Notes: generated from the sequence alone by a model not told the origin. Counted from the stretch's first letter, positions 47,040 to 58,336 are shown. The stretch: DNA of 64,000 nucleotides from Hymenopus coronatus (GCA_030762935.1 CM060900.1:436969759-437033758), one strand, 5' to 3'. Translations and numbers: made by a program.

Positions 47040-47790
47040 AGGTCCCCTGTGAGCGAAAAAAAGCATTTTAGAAAAAGGTCCTGTGAACAGCATAGTTAAA
47101 AAAAATTAAAGGGCTGTAAAATTCCAAACTCTTCATCTATGTTCAGCATATTCGAAGGATGCGACACGAAGATTATCAAGAAAATATCCGCATCTCAAAC
47201 TACCCTTTATATGGGACAATGTTTAAAAATTTTGTTTTTCACAAAAATGGCTCTAATGATTTTGATTAAAATACCGTGTGTTAAACATATTTACAACACA
47301 AATAAAATGTATATCTTGAATTTTATGGGAATATCTTCCAAAGTCCACTCATTGTGGATTAATTTCTCTGAAGTTTGCGTAACTGGTAAAACGTAAGAAA
47401 TAGATAAATACTTACTGCACAAAAAAAAATGCTGTTCTTGCTAAAACATACTATTTAGTCACATACATTTTTTGTTCCGAGATATTCCCTGTTATTGGTT
47501 TCCACTTAAACTTTTCTCAAATGGCAGGTCATCCTTATTCTGTTTACTGCTGGCAAGCAAAGAGAACGGACTTTCAATTGTTTGACATAGCAACTGGTTT
47601 TTAAAATGTTTGGTTGCCGCTTTAGCCTAGTGTACTACCTTACTTACCTCCTGCTTACAAAGAATAGAATAATAAGTCCCAATTCTAGTAATTTTTAACT
47701 CGTTTAGCATGATGCGGATAAAAGAATAACCTTGTTTAGGAAAGCTGTGTAAATGGAACGCATCTGGTTTTTTTTCTATGATTTCAGAAG
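47040..47790 (-). repeat. Family A repeat, minus orientation
   Basis: In + orientation: AGGATGCGACACGAAGATTA, AAACTACCCTTTATATGGGA, AAAATGGCTCTAATGATTTT, CTTGAATTTTATGGGAATAT, CTGTTATTGGTTTCC and, at the 5' end, AAATGGAACGCATCTGG. It lacks the CA tract because the copy starts just inside it. It lies about 270 bases from the next copy in the same orientation. Confidence 0.88.
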
Positions 47791-48059
47791 AAGTCATAAA
47801 CTACGCCAATGAAATGGTTGCTCTATATCACAATGGATGAGGCACCAAGAGATCAAGAATGGGCGGTTCAAGTAACAAACTTTTTGGGTTACTGAAATAG
47901 CAGGTGCAACTTCTCGCGTATTCAAAGTTATAGTGTAATTATATTTTTTTTGTATGTTTTCTAATATTAAAGGAAAGATAGATAAGGACTGAGGGAATAT
48001 TTACACTAGTGGAAAAAATATTTCTATTTCCAAATTAGGTATTCTCATCTAGGCACACT

Positions 48060-48915
48060 GCTAGATTTTCGCCGAGATTTTACTGTAAATGCATGTTTTG
48101 AGACCCCATGACTCCAAAAAAATTATAAAAATTTCCATGTGTACCTTCGAGTGTGTGTGTGTTTTTGTGTGGCTGTGTGTGTGTGTGTGTGTGTGTGTGT
48201 CTTTGGGCATCATAGCTCAAAACCGCAAAGTCACTTCAGTACCAAACTTGGTATTTAAGTTCAGTATCTTCCAAGGATGCAACAAAAAATCTCTCCACCC
48301 TAAACTATCCTTTACATGGACATTTGTTTGAACATTTTGTATTTATCAAAAGTGGCTCTAACGAGTTTAATTAAAATACTGTATATTATAAAGATTTACA
48401 TCTGAAACAAAATGTATATCTTGAATTTTCGAGACTTGTTCATTCTGGATGAATTTTGCATAAAATTAAACAGTAAGAAAGAGACAAAAACTCGCTGCAC
48501 AAAAATGTAGATCTCGTTAAAACATACAATTTTTGTCATACGCATTTTTGTTGCGGAGCTGACCGTTTGTAAGATATTCTTTGTTATTGGTTTCAGTTTT
48601 AAACTAGGTAACTTTTCTCAAACGGGGTTAGCTTACCACTCGTCTATCTTATTTACTGCTGGCCGAACTTCAGTAGCTCACATAGCAACCATCTTTTAAA
48701 ATATATGATTATCGCTTTAGCCTATGTAGTCCCATATTTCCCTTCTGTATGCAAGGAATCAAGTAGTAAGATCATTTCTGCTAATGCTTATTTCGATTAG
48801 CAAAATGCAGATAAAAGAATACTCTTTTGTAAGAATATTTTGTTAGAAGAACGGGTAGACAGTCATGTGAATGGAACGCACCAGATTTGGTTTAATATAG
48901 TCTCTCCTTTTCGGA
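48060..48915 (-). repeat. Family A repeat, minus orientation, near complete
   Basis: In + orientation it reads GCATGTTTTGAGACCCCATG, a GT tract at 48154-48200, CAAACTTGGTATTTAAG, TTTCAGTTTTAAACTAGG and ATGGAACGCACCAGATTTGG. It is one of the copies keeping both the tail block and the 5' end, and so defines a family length of about 0.85 kb. Confidence 0.92.
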
Positions 48916-49029
48916 CATACAAAAACTCCCACATATAAACCTTTAGTTTTATGTAAATGCTAACCTCACAACATGAATTTAGTGTTCTAGAATGCAACAT
49001 GTTTGATATTCTGGACAGGTAGAGTCAGA

Positions 49030-49145
49030 CAGAAAAATGCAATACTATAGCTGGGGTTTGAATAACGTATTTCCTATCTGTGTTCGTGTACGAGTCCGGT
49101 TGCTCTCGTCAACTGAGCTACCATAGCAAAATGCTGTCATAGCAC
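49030..49145 (-). mobile_element. tRNA-like SINE head (unassigned family)
   Basis: On the minus strand TGGTAGCTCAGTTGACGAGA (A-box region) is followed by CCGGACTCGT and ATTCAAACCCC (weak B box). The anticodon-arm spacing is irregular and acceptor pairing is poor, so it is a SINE head or decayed tRNA rather than a functional tRNA gene. Confidence 0.5.
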
Positions 49146-50084
49146 TGAAGTTGCCAAATGACTCGCATTCTTTCTTTCGGTCAACTACAGATAGCACTCA
49201 AATTATTTTGAGATGAGATGCCTCATTGGTGACTTACAATGTCATAAATCTTTGTCTTGGGCGTCATGGTTTCACAATTATAACAATCGATGGTAATTGG
49301 TTGTTGTTTTTTTCCACACAAACGTGTGTGGAACATGAGCTGGAAAGGTAGAATCTGTGCGATTTAAGATCTATTTGTGTGTGGTTGAGCGTTGAACCAT
49401 TCAGTCTGACTGTACTTTCCCGCTCTTGTTATACACATAGCTTATGCGGACACAAATTACAATTAAATGCACGAAGGTCCATAACAAATCACACTTTCAT
49501 GTATTAGTTACCCTAGGCCATACGTCGCCAACTCGGGTAAACTCGTAACAAACGGAATTGCCTCTCTTCCTTGTATAGTGTATAGTGTGTCAGGTTATAA
49601 TGCCGGGAACAGAAAGCAATCCAACATGCAAGCCATCGACTCCTACGTTTATGCCTGCCTAGGAGGTGTCTTTCTTTTCTATAGAAAGTGGCGGAATAAA
49701 TGCTTAATTTGTAGCAAAGTTTTGCACTCAAACTTCAAGTACAGCGTCATTACGCAACCCATGCAAGTGAGAATGATAGTTACATAAAGAATAATGTTTC
49801 TTTCAAATTGGTTCGGTACCAATTAATTTCCAAGATGCCTGTTCACATTCACTGCTATAAATGTAAACGCTCTTCGTTACAAATTCTCTTTTTGTTGGCG
49901 GCACAATGTGGTTACAGTGGTATTAAACAAGCTCAGGAGCTTGTTGTGTTGTAATGTTAATACTTTAATAATTATCCATTTTTAAAATTATTTATGTTAA
50001 GACTGCCAAATACCACCAAACCTATAAAAGCGTGAATATAAAATAAGAACTAAAATAAGAACTAAAGCTTTCCTGGCGACGTGT
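49146..50084. other. No recognised feature
   Basis: Mixed spacer. Small frames at 49513-49787 overlap on opposite strands without motifs. Confidence 0.45.
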
Positions 50085-50185
50085 TAATTCAAAATCTTCT
50101 CGGGCTTCTAGCCAGGTAAAAGCTTGGCTTGACACCAACGTTTCGAAGAAGTGCATCTTCCTCGTCTTCAGGGTGAACTGAAGTG
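50085..50185 (-). repeat. Short repeat with hammerhead-like core strings
   Basis: On the minus strand: CTGAAGA (50165-50171), then GAGGAAG-loop-CTTCTTC forming a 7-bp stem (one G-T pair), then GAAAC (50140-50144) and GTTGGTGTCAAGCCAAGC. CTGANGA-stem-GAAA is the hammerhead core layout. One extra C lies between CTGAAGA and the stem, so it is not canonical. Such strings are described in Penelope-like elements; I see no RT nearby. Confidence 0.5.
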
Positions 50186-50289
50186 TGAATATGTTCACAT
50201 CCAAAGTATATATGCTAATCCAGGAGTCAAAATAGAGCAATTTTTCTGCCAATCATGAACCTACAATAAGTGCAATAACCTTTGAAATG

Positions 50290-51395
50290 TGGATTACTAT
50301 TTCAAACGCAAACTGTTACATACTGCTACAGCGCTGAAGGAATTATCTGTTATTTCTTTCCGCAAAGTTGAATCTGCAGTGCACAGTAGGCAATGCCCAG
50401 GAGCATCCAGCAAATTTGTTCTCTTTGGTTCTCCAAGAGTAACCAGTACCAGTACCCCTGATCTAGACGGTCAAGCACGAGGACGTGAGCTTCTATGCGT
50501 CCTGTGCATATTTGCGGCATAGACCGTTAGTGTTAGTGGTGTTGTTTCACCACGGAAAAGAGGCGCTGCCCGTTTTGTTGGAAAACGTAACCATCCCTGT
50601 CAGCTAACAGGAAAAAACACTGTTAGATCATGTCCAGATAATAGAATCCTGTCAGTGTTTCAGCGAAGAAAATTCTCGAAAGTGTGGAGAATACATTTAA
50701 CTTCGATGAATCACGTCCCGGTTCAATTTGCCTAGGAATTTGCTCTGTTCCCCAGATGCGAATATTTTGACGATTAACTTTTCCACTTACGTGGAACTTC
50801 GTCTCGTCAATGAAAATCAAACAGTTGTAAATTTGTCGTCTTCCATTTCAGATTGCACGTCTGTACAAAAGGACACCCTTAAGCTTCTGTCACCTGCTTT
50901 CATGAACTAGCAACTTGCACGGCAGTAGTTTCAGAAGTTTATTCTGCATTTTGCATATCGTTGTTATTGAAATCTAGCTCGTGACTGGCTCATTTAGTCG
51001 ACTTCCAAGTTGGCATGCAAAGAGATTTCCAAATATATAGTAAGTCTGTCCCAATGTGGACAGGTTTCCGGTTGTTTAGTCAATGTCTCTTATCTGGATC
51101 TAAGACTACTTTCCCAGAAAATGTGGGTATAACCCGAGTTCTGTGTAGGCTCTGGATGTATTCATTACATTTGAGAAACGGGCGAATATCACTCTTTTGT
51201 CAAGGAAAGAAATAGCGGTAAAATTGAATGATTATTGGTAGGACAGGATCCCGCACTATCAGACATGAAATAAAATTGTATAAATACAGCAGTGTACTGT
51301 TTTGAAATTTTTCTTTACAGGAGACGTTGATGTGAAACAGATATGAAGGTTACGTCATCCCTTTTCGATTAATTACTGGCAGTGTAATGAACTTA
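50290..51395 (-). pseudogene. Tc1/mariner-superfamily DDE transposase, decayed
   Basis: Minus-strand translation gives LVHE and QSEMEDDKF near 50850-50900, then IFIDETKFHVSGKVNRQNIR, WGTEQIPRQIEPGRDSSK, LNVFSTLSRIFF and TGFYYLDM (50623-50820). This is the DDE segment around the first catalytic Asp (F-DE-TFH-SG-VNRHN-R-WG pattern of a common arthropod Tc1-like group). A second catalytic region is represented by FQQNG near 50565 in place of QQDGAP, with the Asp lost. Frames shift several times. The N-terminal region up to about 51215 and a presumed leader to 51395 are inferred. Confidence 0.82.
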
Positions 51396-51834
51396 AGTTG
51401 CCTATTAGTAATATGACTTCAATAAAAGCTAAAATAATAACTAAAGCTAAAATATATTAAGTAAAAGTTAAAGCTAGGTTAGATTAGTAAAAGGACTTTT
51501 AGTTAGATAATATGTTTACGTCAGGTAGATTAAAGGCTTTTATTGCTTATACATTTGTAGCTTATATAGGATTGGTAATTGGAGGATTCATAATATTAAA
51601 TGTCTCAGGATTTTATATAACTTTAAATTAGAGTAAAACTAAAACATGAATTATACTTCCGGTTAATATTGTTTAAAATGTAAATTTATTATAATTTACT
51701 TAATATCTAATACGGTATAAATAGATAGTGTTTATTAAGCATTAATGCCACATAACATTTACAATGTGACTCATATTCTTACATACCCCTTTTCTTGGCA
51801 ATTTAGATGAAGGCATAACAAAAAGATATATAAT
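51396..51834. other. No recognised feature
   Basis: AT-rich. AAAGCTAAAAT-like phrases recur near 51427-51480, too short to call a repeat. Confidence 0.45.
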
Positions 51835-52135
51835 GGGTTACATTCACGTGACTTTCTCTACATCTCTGTAACAAATTAATGTTAGAAAGCTTATTCTTCT
51901 AGCTACTTTATCCTAATTGAGATAAAATTAACAGAAATGGTCTTAGTACTTGCTTCCTTGTAAGTAGAAGGAAAATAAGGAAGTGTACTAGGCTAAAGCG
52001 ATAGTCACATCTTCTAAAATATGGTTACTATGTGATTCAAATTCCTTTGCTTATATGGCAAAAAGTTGACATATTCCCGTATGAGAAAAGTATAGGTATT
52101 TTAAATATGAAGCCAACAGCACGGAATATCTCTGT
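51835..52135 (+). repeat. Family A repeat, 5' part
   Basis: CATTCACGTGACTTTCTCTA, AATTAACAGAAATGGTCTTA, AGTAGAAGGAAAATAAGGAA and GCACGGAATATCTCTG follow the head order, then the similarity stops abruptly at 52135. Confidence 0.82.
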
Positions 52136-52974
52136 GCCGCACGACCGCTGCATACACAGCACATCACAGTGAAAGTCCCGAAAACAGACAATTTCGAGAT
52201 ACTTCCACAAGTTTGTCAAAACAATATCTAAGGAAAAAGGAAGGATACCGGACAAAGGGTTAACTTACAGTGAACATCCAATCGCCGACTCCAAATTGAA
52301 TTTATTTCTAAGGAGTATTTGAATTATTATAGTTTCACAATCCATCTAGAATAGCTATAATAATACGCAGTATCAAATCCCGACAATAGAAAAATCTCAA
52401 TGTGAAAGAGCCATGCCAAATAGAATAAACACAATTGCAAAGCCAATAACTAACTAATTATTAAAGAAAGTATTTTCCACATATAAATAAAATCTATCTC
52501 AACTATCGCAAAAAGATAAGCAAATGTGATATGAAACCTGAAAACAACTTATTTTATTCTTTTGAATGAAAAAATGAAATTACGGAATATACATCCTCAA
52601 AAGAAGAGCAAGGGCTGTATACTAAATTTCCAAGAATAATTTAATAGCACAATTTTCCCTTTTCTTTTGTGTAAGCTAAAAACCCATTAACTAAACAATA
52701 ATTAACAACTGGAAGAGTAATAACAATTTCTAGCTCAAAGAATCTGATTAATTGTATAGCCACGTAATCATGAAAGAGAACAAAAGCTTACAAAAAATAA
52801 TACGTACACCTCTGTAGAATATCTCAGTCATTCTCATCTGCCAAGGCATAGAATTAATGAAGTGGAACATGCTAATGTATTTGAAATAAAAAATTAAAAA
52901 ATATATAAATAGTAACATTTACCACCCTGAATACAAGAGAAAATAATTCACAAAACTATCAGTAAGTGCAAAAT
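52136..52974. other. AT-rich spacer
   Basis: Strongly AT-rich, no genes. The last 55 bases before 52975 (ACCACCCTGAATACAAGAG) may be a further decayed unit of the adjoining minisatellite. Confidence 0.5.
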
Positions 52975-53300
52975 CACACCCAGTGTTATAGTACAACCAT
53001 ATAAAAAATTGTTACGAAAAAGATGTGTTAAATTCCCATCAAGGAAGACTATAACACAACCAGTAATTTAGAACAAGTATCAGCAGATAAATTCTCAAAA
53101 ACAAGCAGTATTAAATCACATGAAGCAGCACTAAATCACACCCTGTAATTTAGTACGAATATGAGCAGATAAATTATAAAGAAAAACCCAAGTTAAATCC
53201 CACCAAGCGGCTCTTAATCTCTCACAGTAACTTAGAACCACCACTCGTAGAAAACTTCAACGAAAACCCAGAAAAAAGCTATTTAACTTGGCAGATGAAC
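52975..53300. repeat. Degenerate minisatellite, ~82-bp period, four units
   Basis: Units start near 52975 (CACACCCAGTG), 53055 (CACAACCAGTAATTTAG), 53137 (CACACCCTGTAATTTAG) and 53219 (CTCTCACAGTAACTTAG). Units two and three share GCAGATAAATT and TTAAATC. Spacings are 80, 82 and 82. Unit divergence is substantial, so it is an old array. Confidence 0.75.
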
Positions 53301-54174
53301 TACTTCCCTCTAAAATACTTAAATTCTGCAAGTATGCTCACATATTTGAGTTAAGTGTTCCAAGCAACATACTCCAATTAAATTAACAACCGTAACTTAC
53401 ACATACTAAAATGTTCACAAATAGGAAAGCACTTTCCTCATAAAATGAGTATTTAAGTTTTAAATTATTAATTCTTACTATTTCCAGTTTTGCTAGTTAA
53501 ATTATCATAAGCTCAGAATGTAATATTCTAGTTCATAAAACTAATTCGTTAGAACAAGGTGCAAAGCAATATCTATAAATGTGTATATTTCACAAGAAAT
53601 ACAATTCTTCACTTTGCTATATATATATATATATATACAGTTTTTAACCTTAGCTTTAATTTCCCAATTATTTCATCATTACCAAAAGTAAGCAACAAAG
53701 ATCTGAATGTTTTAAGGAAAGGGCTTTCTTATTAATATACAAAATTATACTGAAAAAATAATCGCATAAAATATCTCTAAAATAATGAGCCCAACCTATA
53801 TCTCTTTCGCCAAGTTTCTTGGCTTATGACAGACATTACGCAAGTAAGATTGTTTATATGGGCCAAAATTTACTATTCCTCAAAGTAGATATAAACCCCC
53901 TTAACATTAAAAAGAATAATTCGCCCCGTAGCTCTTGTAATTCACGAAATTCTAAAAATCATGTAGCCTTATATTCTTTTAACGGAAATAGTAAATTGCA
54001 CCTAGTAAAATACTCCCCATACATAAGTAAAATTACAAGGTAAAATCACACATTAATATTTTGAGAATAACCTCCATTATCCACATAGCTCGGACACATT
54101 GCACTCCACATCAAAACAAATCAAATAATTAATACAACACACCAATTCTAGTGTCAATTGCCCAAAAATTAAAT
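53301..54174. other. AT-rich spacer with (AT)n
   Basis: (AT)n at about 53617-53637. The 74-codon frame at 53819-54043 has no motif. Confidence 0.5.
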
Positions 54175-54790
54175 AGGCTAATATTGAAACCAATAACTCG
54201 GAATATCTCGAAAAAGGGAAACTCTACAAAACAAATTATATGGCACAAATTGTGTGTTTTAACGAGATCTAAATTTTTAGTATTTTAAGCTTCTGTCTAT
54301 CTCATCCGATTTACCAGTTATACAAAAGTCATCCAGAATGAAGAGGCTTCAGCGGCTATTTCCAGAAAATTCAGGATATACAGTTAGTAAGTCATAAAAG
54401 TGTGTTAAACATGTGGCATTTTAATCAAAATCGCTTGCCATTTATGAGAAAATTAAAATTTTTGAAAAGTGTTCCATGCAAAGGGTACTTGGGGATGGGG
54501 GGATTTTCATAAAAGCCTCCGTGTCACATTCTAGGAATATACAGAATTAAATATGATTTGGTATTTAACCGACTTTTCGCTTTTGAGTTTTGCCGTCCAT
54601 AGACATACGCGCGCACGCGGATCCTTTTTCTAAAAATGTTTTCTTTTTTATTCAGAGAACTCTTAAGCATGTATTTCCGGTGAAATCTCGGTATCGAATT
54701 TTGGGTAGAATACAGTACTATCTCTCTCTGCTATGTACATTCTACGTATGGGCTAGAGAAAATAAAAACTATGTTAAATTGCTTCCACTC
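54175..54790 (+). repeat. Family A repeat, missing its head
   Basis: ATTGAAACCAATAACTCGGA opens the copy. It continues through TCATCCAGAATGAAGAGGCT, GAAAATTCAGGATATAC and TTTCCGGTGAAATCTCGGTA to GGGCTAGAGAAAATAAAAAC. The CA position holds a CATACGCGCGCACGCGG variant at 54603-54619. Confidence 0.9.
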
Positions 54791-56102
54791 TCATTTATTT
54801 ACTGCTTGGTGAGAGAAACCAAACACATAACTAGTAACAGATATTACAATATTTTCCAAAGGGTTCAAGACTAATAACATTTGTTCATCATTAGATTGTC
54901 TTAAATTATCTTATATTATTCTTAAAACGGTACATCGTTATGTTTCACTTAAACTTTTAATTATAAGTTCTGCTTCATATAAATTCATTCATTCATTGCA
55001 CTAGTATATTATTAATTCATGTATGCGCCTTTTTAAAGGTATTTATTATTCTATATTAATGGACACGTGTGTTTTTCTTTTGTACAATTAATTTGTTTTT
55101 TTTATATTTATACTGCTTGAAAGACACCAAATCATAGGCACGTACACACATTTTCGTTTCAATATTTCAGTGAACTTAAAACAGTTATTGTTTAATTGAT
55201 TATTTAAAGGTAAACAAGAAAATAAGACAGACGATAAAAAAAATAGAAATTTTATCATTTAAATATGTATTTTGGCTCGACGAAATATTCAAGAACAAAT
55301 GTTGGAAACATATATTTTTGATGTTTTAGTTTTTTAGAAAAACATTGTAAATGTACGAGAAAGAATATTTTTATATAAATGTTGCGTATTATTTAGATAT
55401 TATAATTAATATTGCTAACTTACTCCCAAAATTTTAACGCCTATGGCTTTAGATGTAGCTCTAAAAAAGTTAGAATTAAATAGAACAAATTGTGGAATAT
55501 TTTGAAAGCGTCAAGGTGTAGAAAAACAGAAGGCAAGAAAAACAATTTTGTAATTTTCTAGGACAATCTGATTCTGTGCACAGGCACATTAAAAAAAAAA
55601 AAAAAAAAAACTCGTGTAAATTATTTCTAATGATAAGTACTAGACGACAGATGCAGATTATGGAACTAGATGATGCATCCATTCCTAATGATAAACCTAT
55701 AAAAGAAAAAAAAAAATAATAACGGAATTTTTCAAGGAGTTCACTCAATTTTCACTTATGCGTACTCTTAAGCATCAATTTAAATGACCAAGTGAACGAG
55801 GTCCAATAGTTTGTATAACTTCTAATGCCTTTTACACACCTTTGATTTTTCTTATACCAAACTTGTTTTCACCGGAAACTCGGCTAAAATGAACTTACAA
55901 GGAAGTGGTATATGTTTAACTAACTTATAAATTGCTCAAGATATCGCATAGTTCAAACCGCTGGGGATAAATTGTTACAAAAAAATTCTACATTCTTTCA
56001 TACCTGTCCACACTTTAACGGCATTTTTATACCATCCACTCAAGTAGAGCTGCCAAAGTATGACTAACAAATACCGCGGACAGTGGGTTTGCCAACATAC
56101 CG
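54791..56102. other. No recognised feature
   Basis: Strongly AT-rich, with A runs near 55590-55610 and 55706-55718. The 90-codon frame at 55476-55748 crosses A/T runs and is not supported. Confidence 0.45.
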
Positions 56103-56113
56103 AACCCTAAGCC

Positions 56114-56357
56114 GGTCCCCATGGCCGCGCTCGCCAAGGCGTCCCGCTTTGGTGCTTCGTAGCGCTGGGGATCGTGGGTTCGAGTCCCGTTTTGGGCATT
56201 GGTGTTATATGTTTGTGTATATGTGTGTGTTGTAAAAGTAAGAAAACAGTAATAATATGGCAAAACAAGGTAAAAAGAAAAAGGTAACTAAAAGTAGGGT
56301 ATACAGTGCCGGAGTCCTGATCAGACTCCGGTACTCTTTAAAAAAAAAAAAAAAAAA
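56114..56357 (+). mobile_element. SINE-A, full-length with target-site duplication
   Basis: Starts GGTCCCCATGGCCGCGCTCG with B box GGGTTCGAGTCCCG. The body has a TATGTGTGTGT stretch and GTATACAG, then the hairpin CCGGAGTC (56309-56316) / GACTCCGG (56324-56331) and a poly(A) tail to 56357. Flanking AACCCTAAGC (56103-56112) and AACCCTAGGC (56356-56365) match at nine of ten positions, as expected for a duplicated target. It is the reference copy. Confidence 0.95.
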
Positions 56358-56488
56358 CCCTAGGCACAAAGCATATCCAAGGAATTTGCGCTAATAAACC
56401 CCGATTATCCAGGGTCTAGCCGAGGAATCTCGCCAATACATCGGAATTATATTACTTTTGGTTAGCAACGCAACCTTAAGGGCAATAT

Positions 56489-56715
56489 GCTCGCCTGTGT
56501 GGTGTGGGCGTAGCATGTCGTCTTCACATTCGAGAGATCGCGAGTTCGAATCCCGCTTATGGTGGGATATCCGGACAAGGTTTCTTTCGGGGGTTTCCCT
56601 TATCCTGAGAATGCGAATAAGCTTCATGGACCGTGGGGTCATTTGAGCATTAGTTCAATTTCATTCTCGTTAGATATGATCAACCAGGTTAACGTCCGTT
56701 AAGCTATAAAAAAAA
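56489..56715 (+). mobile_element. SINE-C
   Basis: Head GGTGTGGGCGTAGCATGTC, B box GAGTTCGAATCCCGC, then TTTCCCTTATCCTGAGAATG, GTTAGATATGATCAACCAGG and GTTAAGCTATAAAAAAAA. It is of nearly full length with a short A-rich tail. Confidence 0.9.
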
Positions 56716-57309
56716 GGGAAAATTACGTATTTTCGTCGTCTTTATTATTAAAAACACGCGTCCTATTTAGGGTGGGTGGGTGGGTTACAGATTTTCAAGC
56801 TGCCTAGTACACCTGATTCAAATAAAATTTAATTTATTAATTCGTTTTTCATTTTCTTGATTTTCTAAATCGTGAAGTATGGGAGAACGAATCGCAAATT
56901 ATTTTTAAATATTTGGCTCTTTTTCTTAAAGAACTAGAACGAGATCATTGCTTACAAGGCTTGTTTATGCGTGTATAATACTTTGGTGTTACTTTCGTTT
57001 GTTTTAAATTACGATTTCTGCATACTGTGCAACATATAATTGAATTGCATTGAAAATAAAATATAATGTTTTCTCTAAAGTGTTAAAACATCTGCATTGC
57101 ATTAAAACACACTTACAATTGGATACTGCAGTTTGTGACAAAATGTTGATAATATTTAGTTAAAAACTCCAGGATTTAAACACTTCATATGGGTACCCTT
57201 AAAACTGTAGTCAAAGGAACATTCTTATCAATCTTAACAGTCAACAGTTTATAGTGGGCGGGGAACTATTTACGTCAGGCTGTCTATCTTGGCTGCGCGC
57301 TAAAGAACA
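56716..57309. other. No recognised feature
   Basis: AT-rich spacer. A GGGTGGGTGGGTGGG patch near 56770-56784 could form a G-quadruplex. Confidence 0.5.
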
Positions 57310-57319
57310 ACAGGTTATT

Positions 57320-57568
57320 TTTTTATATAAAAATACAGCCCCGGAGGCTTGTCAGGACTCCGGCGCTGTATTCCTTTTTACCTCTTTTTTCTAATTTCTA
57401 AATTTGCTTAGTTGACCTATTCGTTTTTCTTTTTACATATACATACACAAACACATACACATTTACAAACACAGAATCACCCATGCCCAAGGCGGGACTC
57501 GAACCCACGGTCCAGTGCGCCGCGAAGCACCAAAGCGAGACACTTTAGCGAGCGCGGCTACGGGGACC
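57320..57568 (-). mobile_element. SINE-A, full-length, minus orientation
   Basis: From T run and hairpin CCGGAGGC / GACTCCGG (one mismatch) through CCCATGCCC and the inverted B box GGGACTCGAACCC to CGCGGCTACGGGGACC. Direct repeats ACAGGTTATT (57310-57319) and ACAGTTATT (57570-57578) flank it, differing by one base. Confidence 0.93.
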
Positions 57569-57578
57569 GACAGTTATT

Positions 57579-57898
57579 CACTTACACGACATGCTTACAG
57601 TATGTCTTGTCATTGAGGGCAACCTAACACGAGTTGAAATGCAAGCGCTAGCATTCAGCTGTGACCTTCACCCTATGAGTATTTGCTATTACTTCCCTCT
57701 CTAGCCGCGCTCCGAGGTTTATGGTTGAGTACGCAGGACTCTCCAACTTAGACGTGTAAAGCTGCAACATCCTAAGCTACGGGGGTGTATTTAACTGCTT
57801 ATATAAAATAGGTCTACATAAACACATATGTTGCTTATATCAGCCAATTTAATTAGTGATCGATGATGAAGGTCGGTTGAAACCGGGACGGAATTCTG
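57579..57898. other. No recognised feature
   Basis: Mixed spacer between two SINEs. Confidence 0.45.
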
Positions 57899-58336
57899 TT
57901 TTTTATAGTGTTTAACGCCCGCTTTTACTATCATGGCACCGCAGGCGATGACATTGGTGGTACATGGAATGAAGCTGGAGCACCAGTGGAATGCGATGGG
58001 GGAACAGAAGAACCCAGAAAAAACTCGCCCTTGCGCCGCTTTGTCCACCACAAATCTCACATGCGGTCGCTTTTTTTTAAATACAGTTCCGGAGTCTGGT
58101 CGGGACCCCGGCGCTGTATACCCTAATAGTTTTACTTTGTTTGCTGTATGATTACTGAATTTCTGTTTTATTCTTTTTACACACACATATACACAAAAAT
58201 ATAACACCCATGCCCAAGGCGGGACTGGAACCCACGATCCCCTGTGATACGAAGCACCAAAGCTTGGCTCGCTTGGGATCGAACCCAGACCGTCTACGTG
58301 AGATGAGTGGTCTAACCACTCTGCCACGGCGCGGCC
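57899..58336 (-). mobile_element. SINE-B, split by SINE-A
   Basis: The body 57899-58070 (inverted 3' end AGTGTTTAACGCCCGC, GGAGCACCAGTGGAATGCG, CCACAAATCTCACATGCG) and the head 58263-58336 (TTGGGATCGAACCCAGACCG, inverted A-box region AACCACTCTGCCACGGCGC) belong to one SINE-B. In sense the head is GCCGTGGCAGAGTGGTTAG with B box GGGTTCGATCCC. A SINE-A lies between them. Confidence 0.88.
58071..58262 (-). mobile_element. SINE-A, 5' truncated, nested in SINE-B
   Basis: T run, hairpin CCGGAGTC / GACCCCGG (a G-T wobble in the sense strand), GTATACCC, the body, CCCATGCCC, and the inverted head up to GAAGCACCAAAGC. Left flank GGTCGC and right flank GCTCGC resemble a short imperfect target duplication within SINE-B. 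Confidence 0.88.

Noticed and set aside
54590..54874. 94-codon frame resembling the one at 1700-1930
   Set aside because: Both are sense-strand readings of the family A tail. Other copies break the frame, so there is no support for a protein.
56770..56784. G-rich patch as a regulatory G-quadruplex
   Set aside because: The sequence permits it, but no gene or promoter is nearby to give it meaning.
57791..58327. 178-codon minus-strand frame
   Set aside because: It runs through SINE-B and the nested SINE-A and has no recognisable domain. It is a chance frame across two SINEs.
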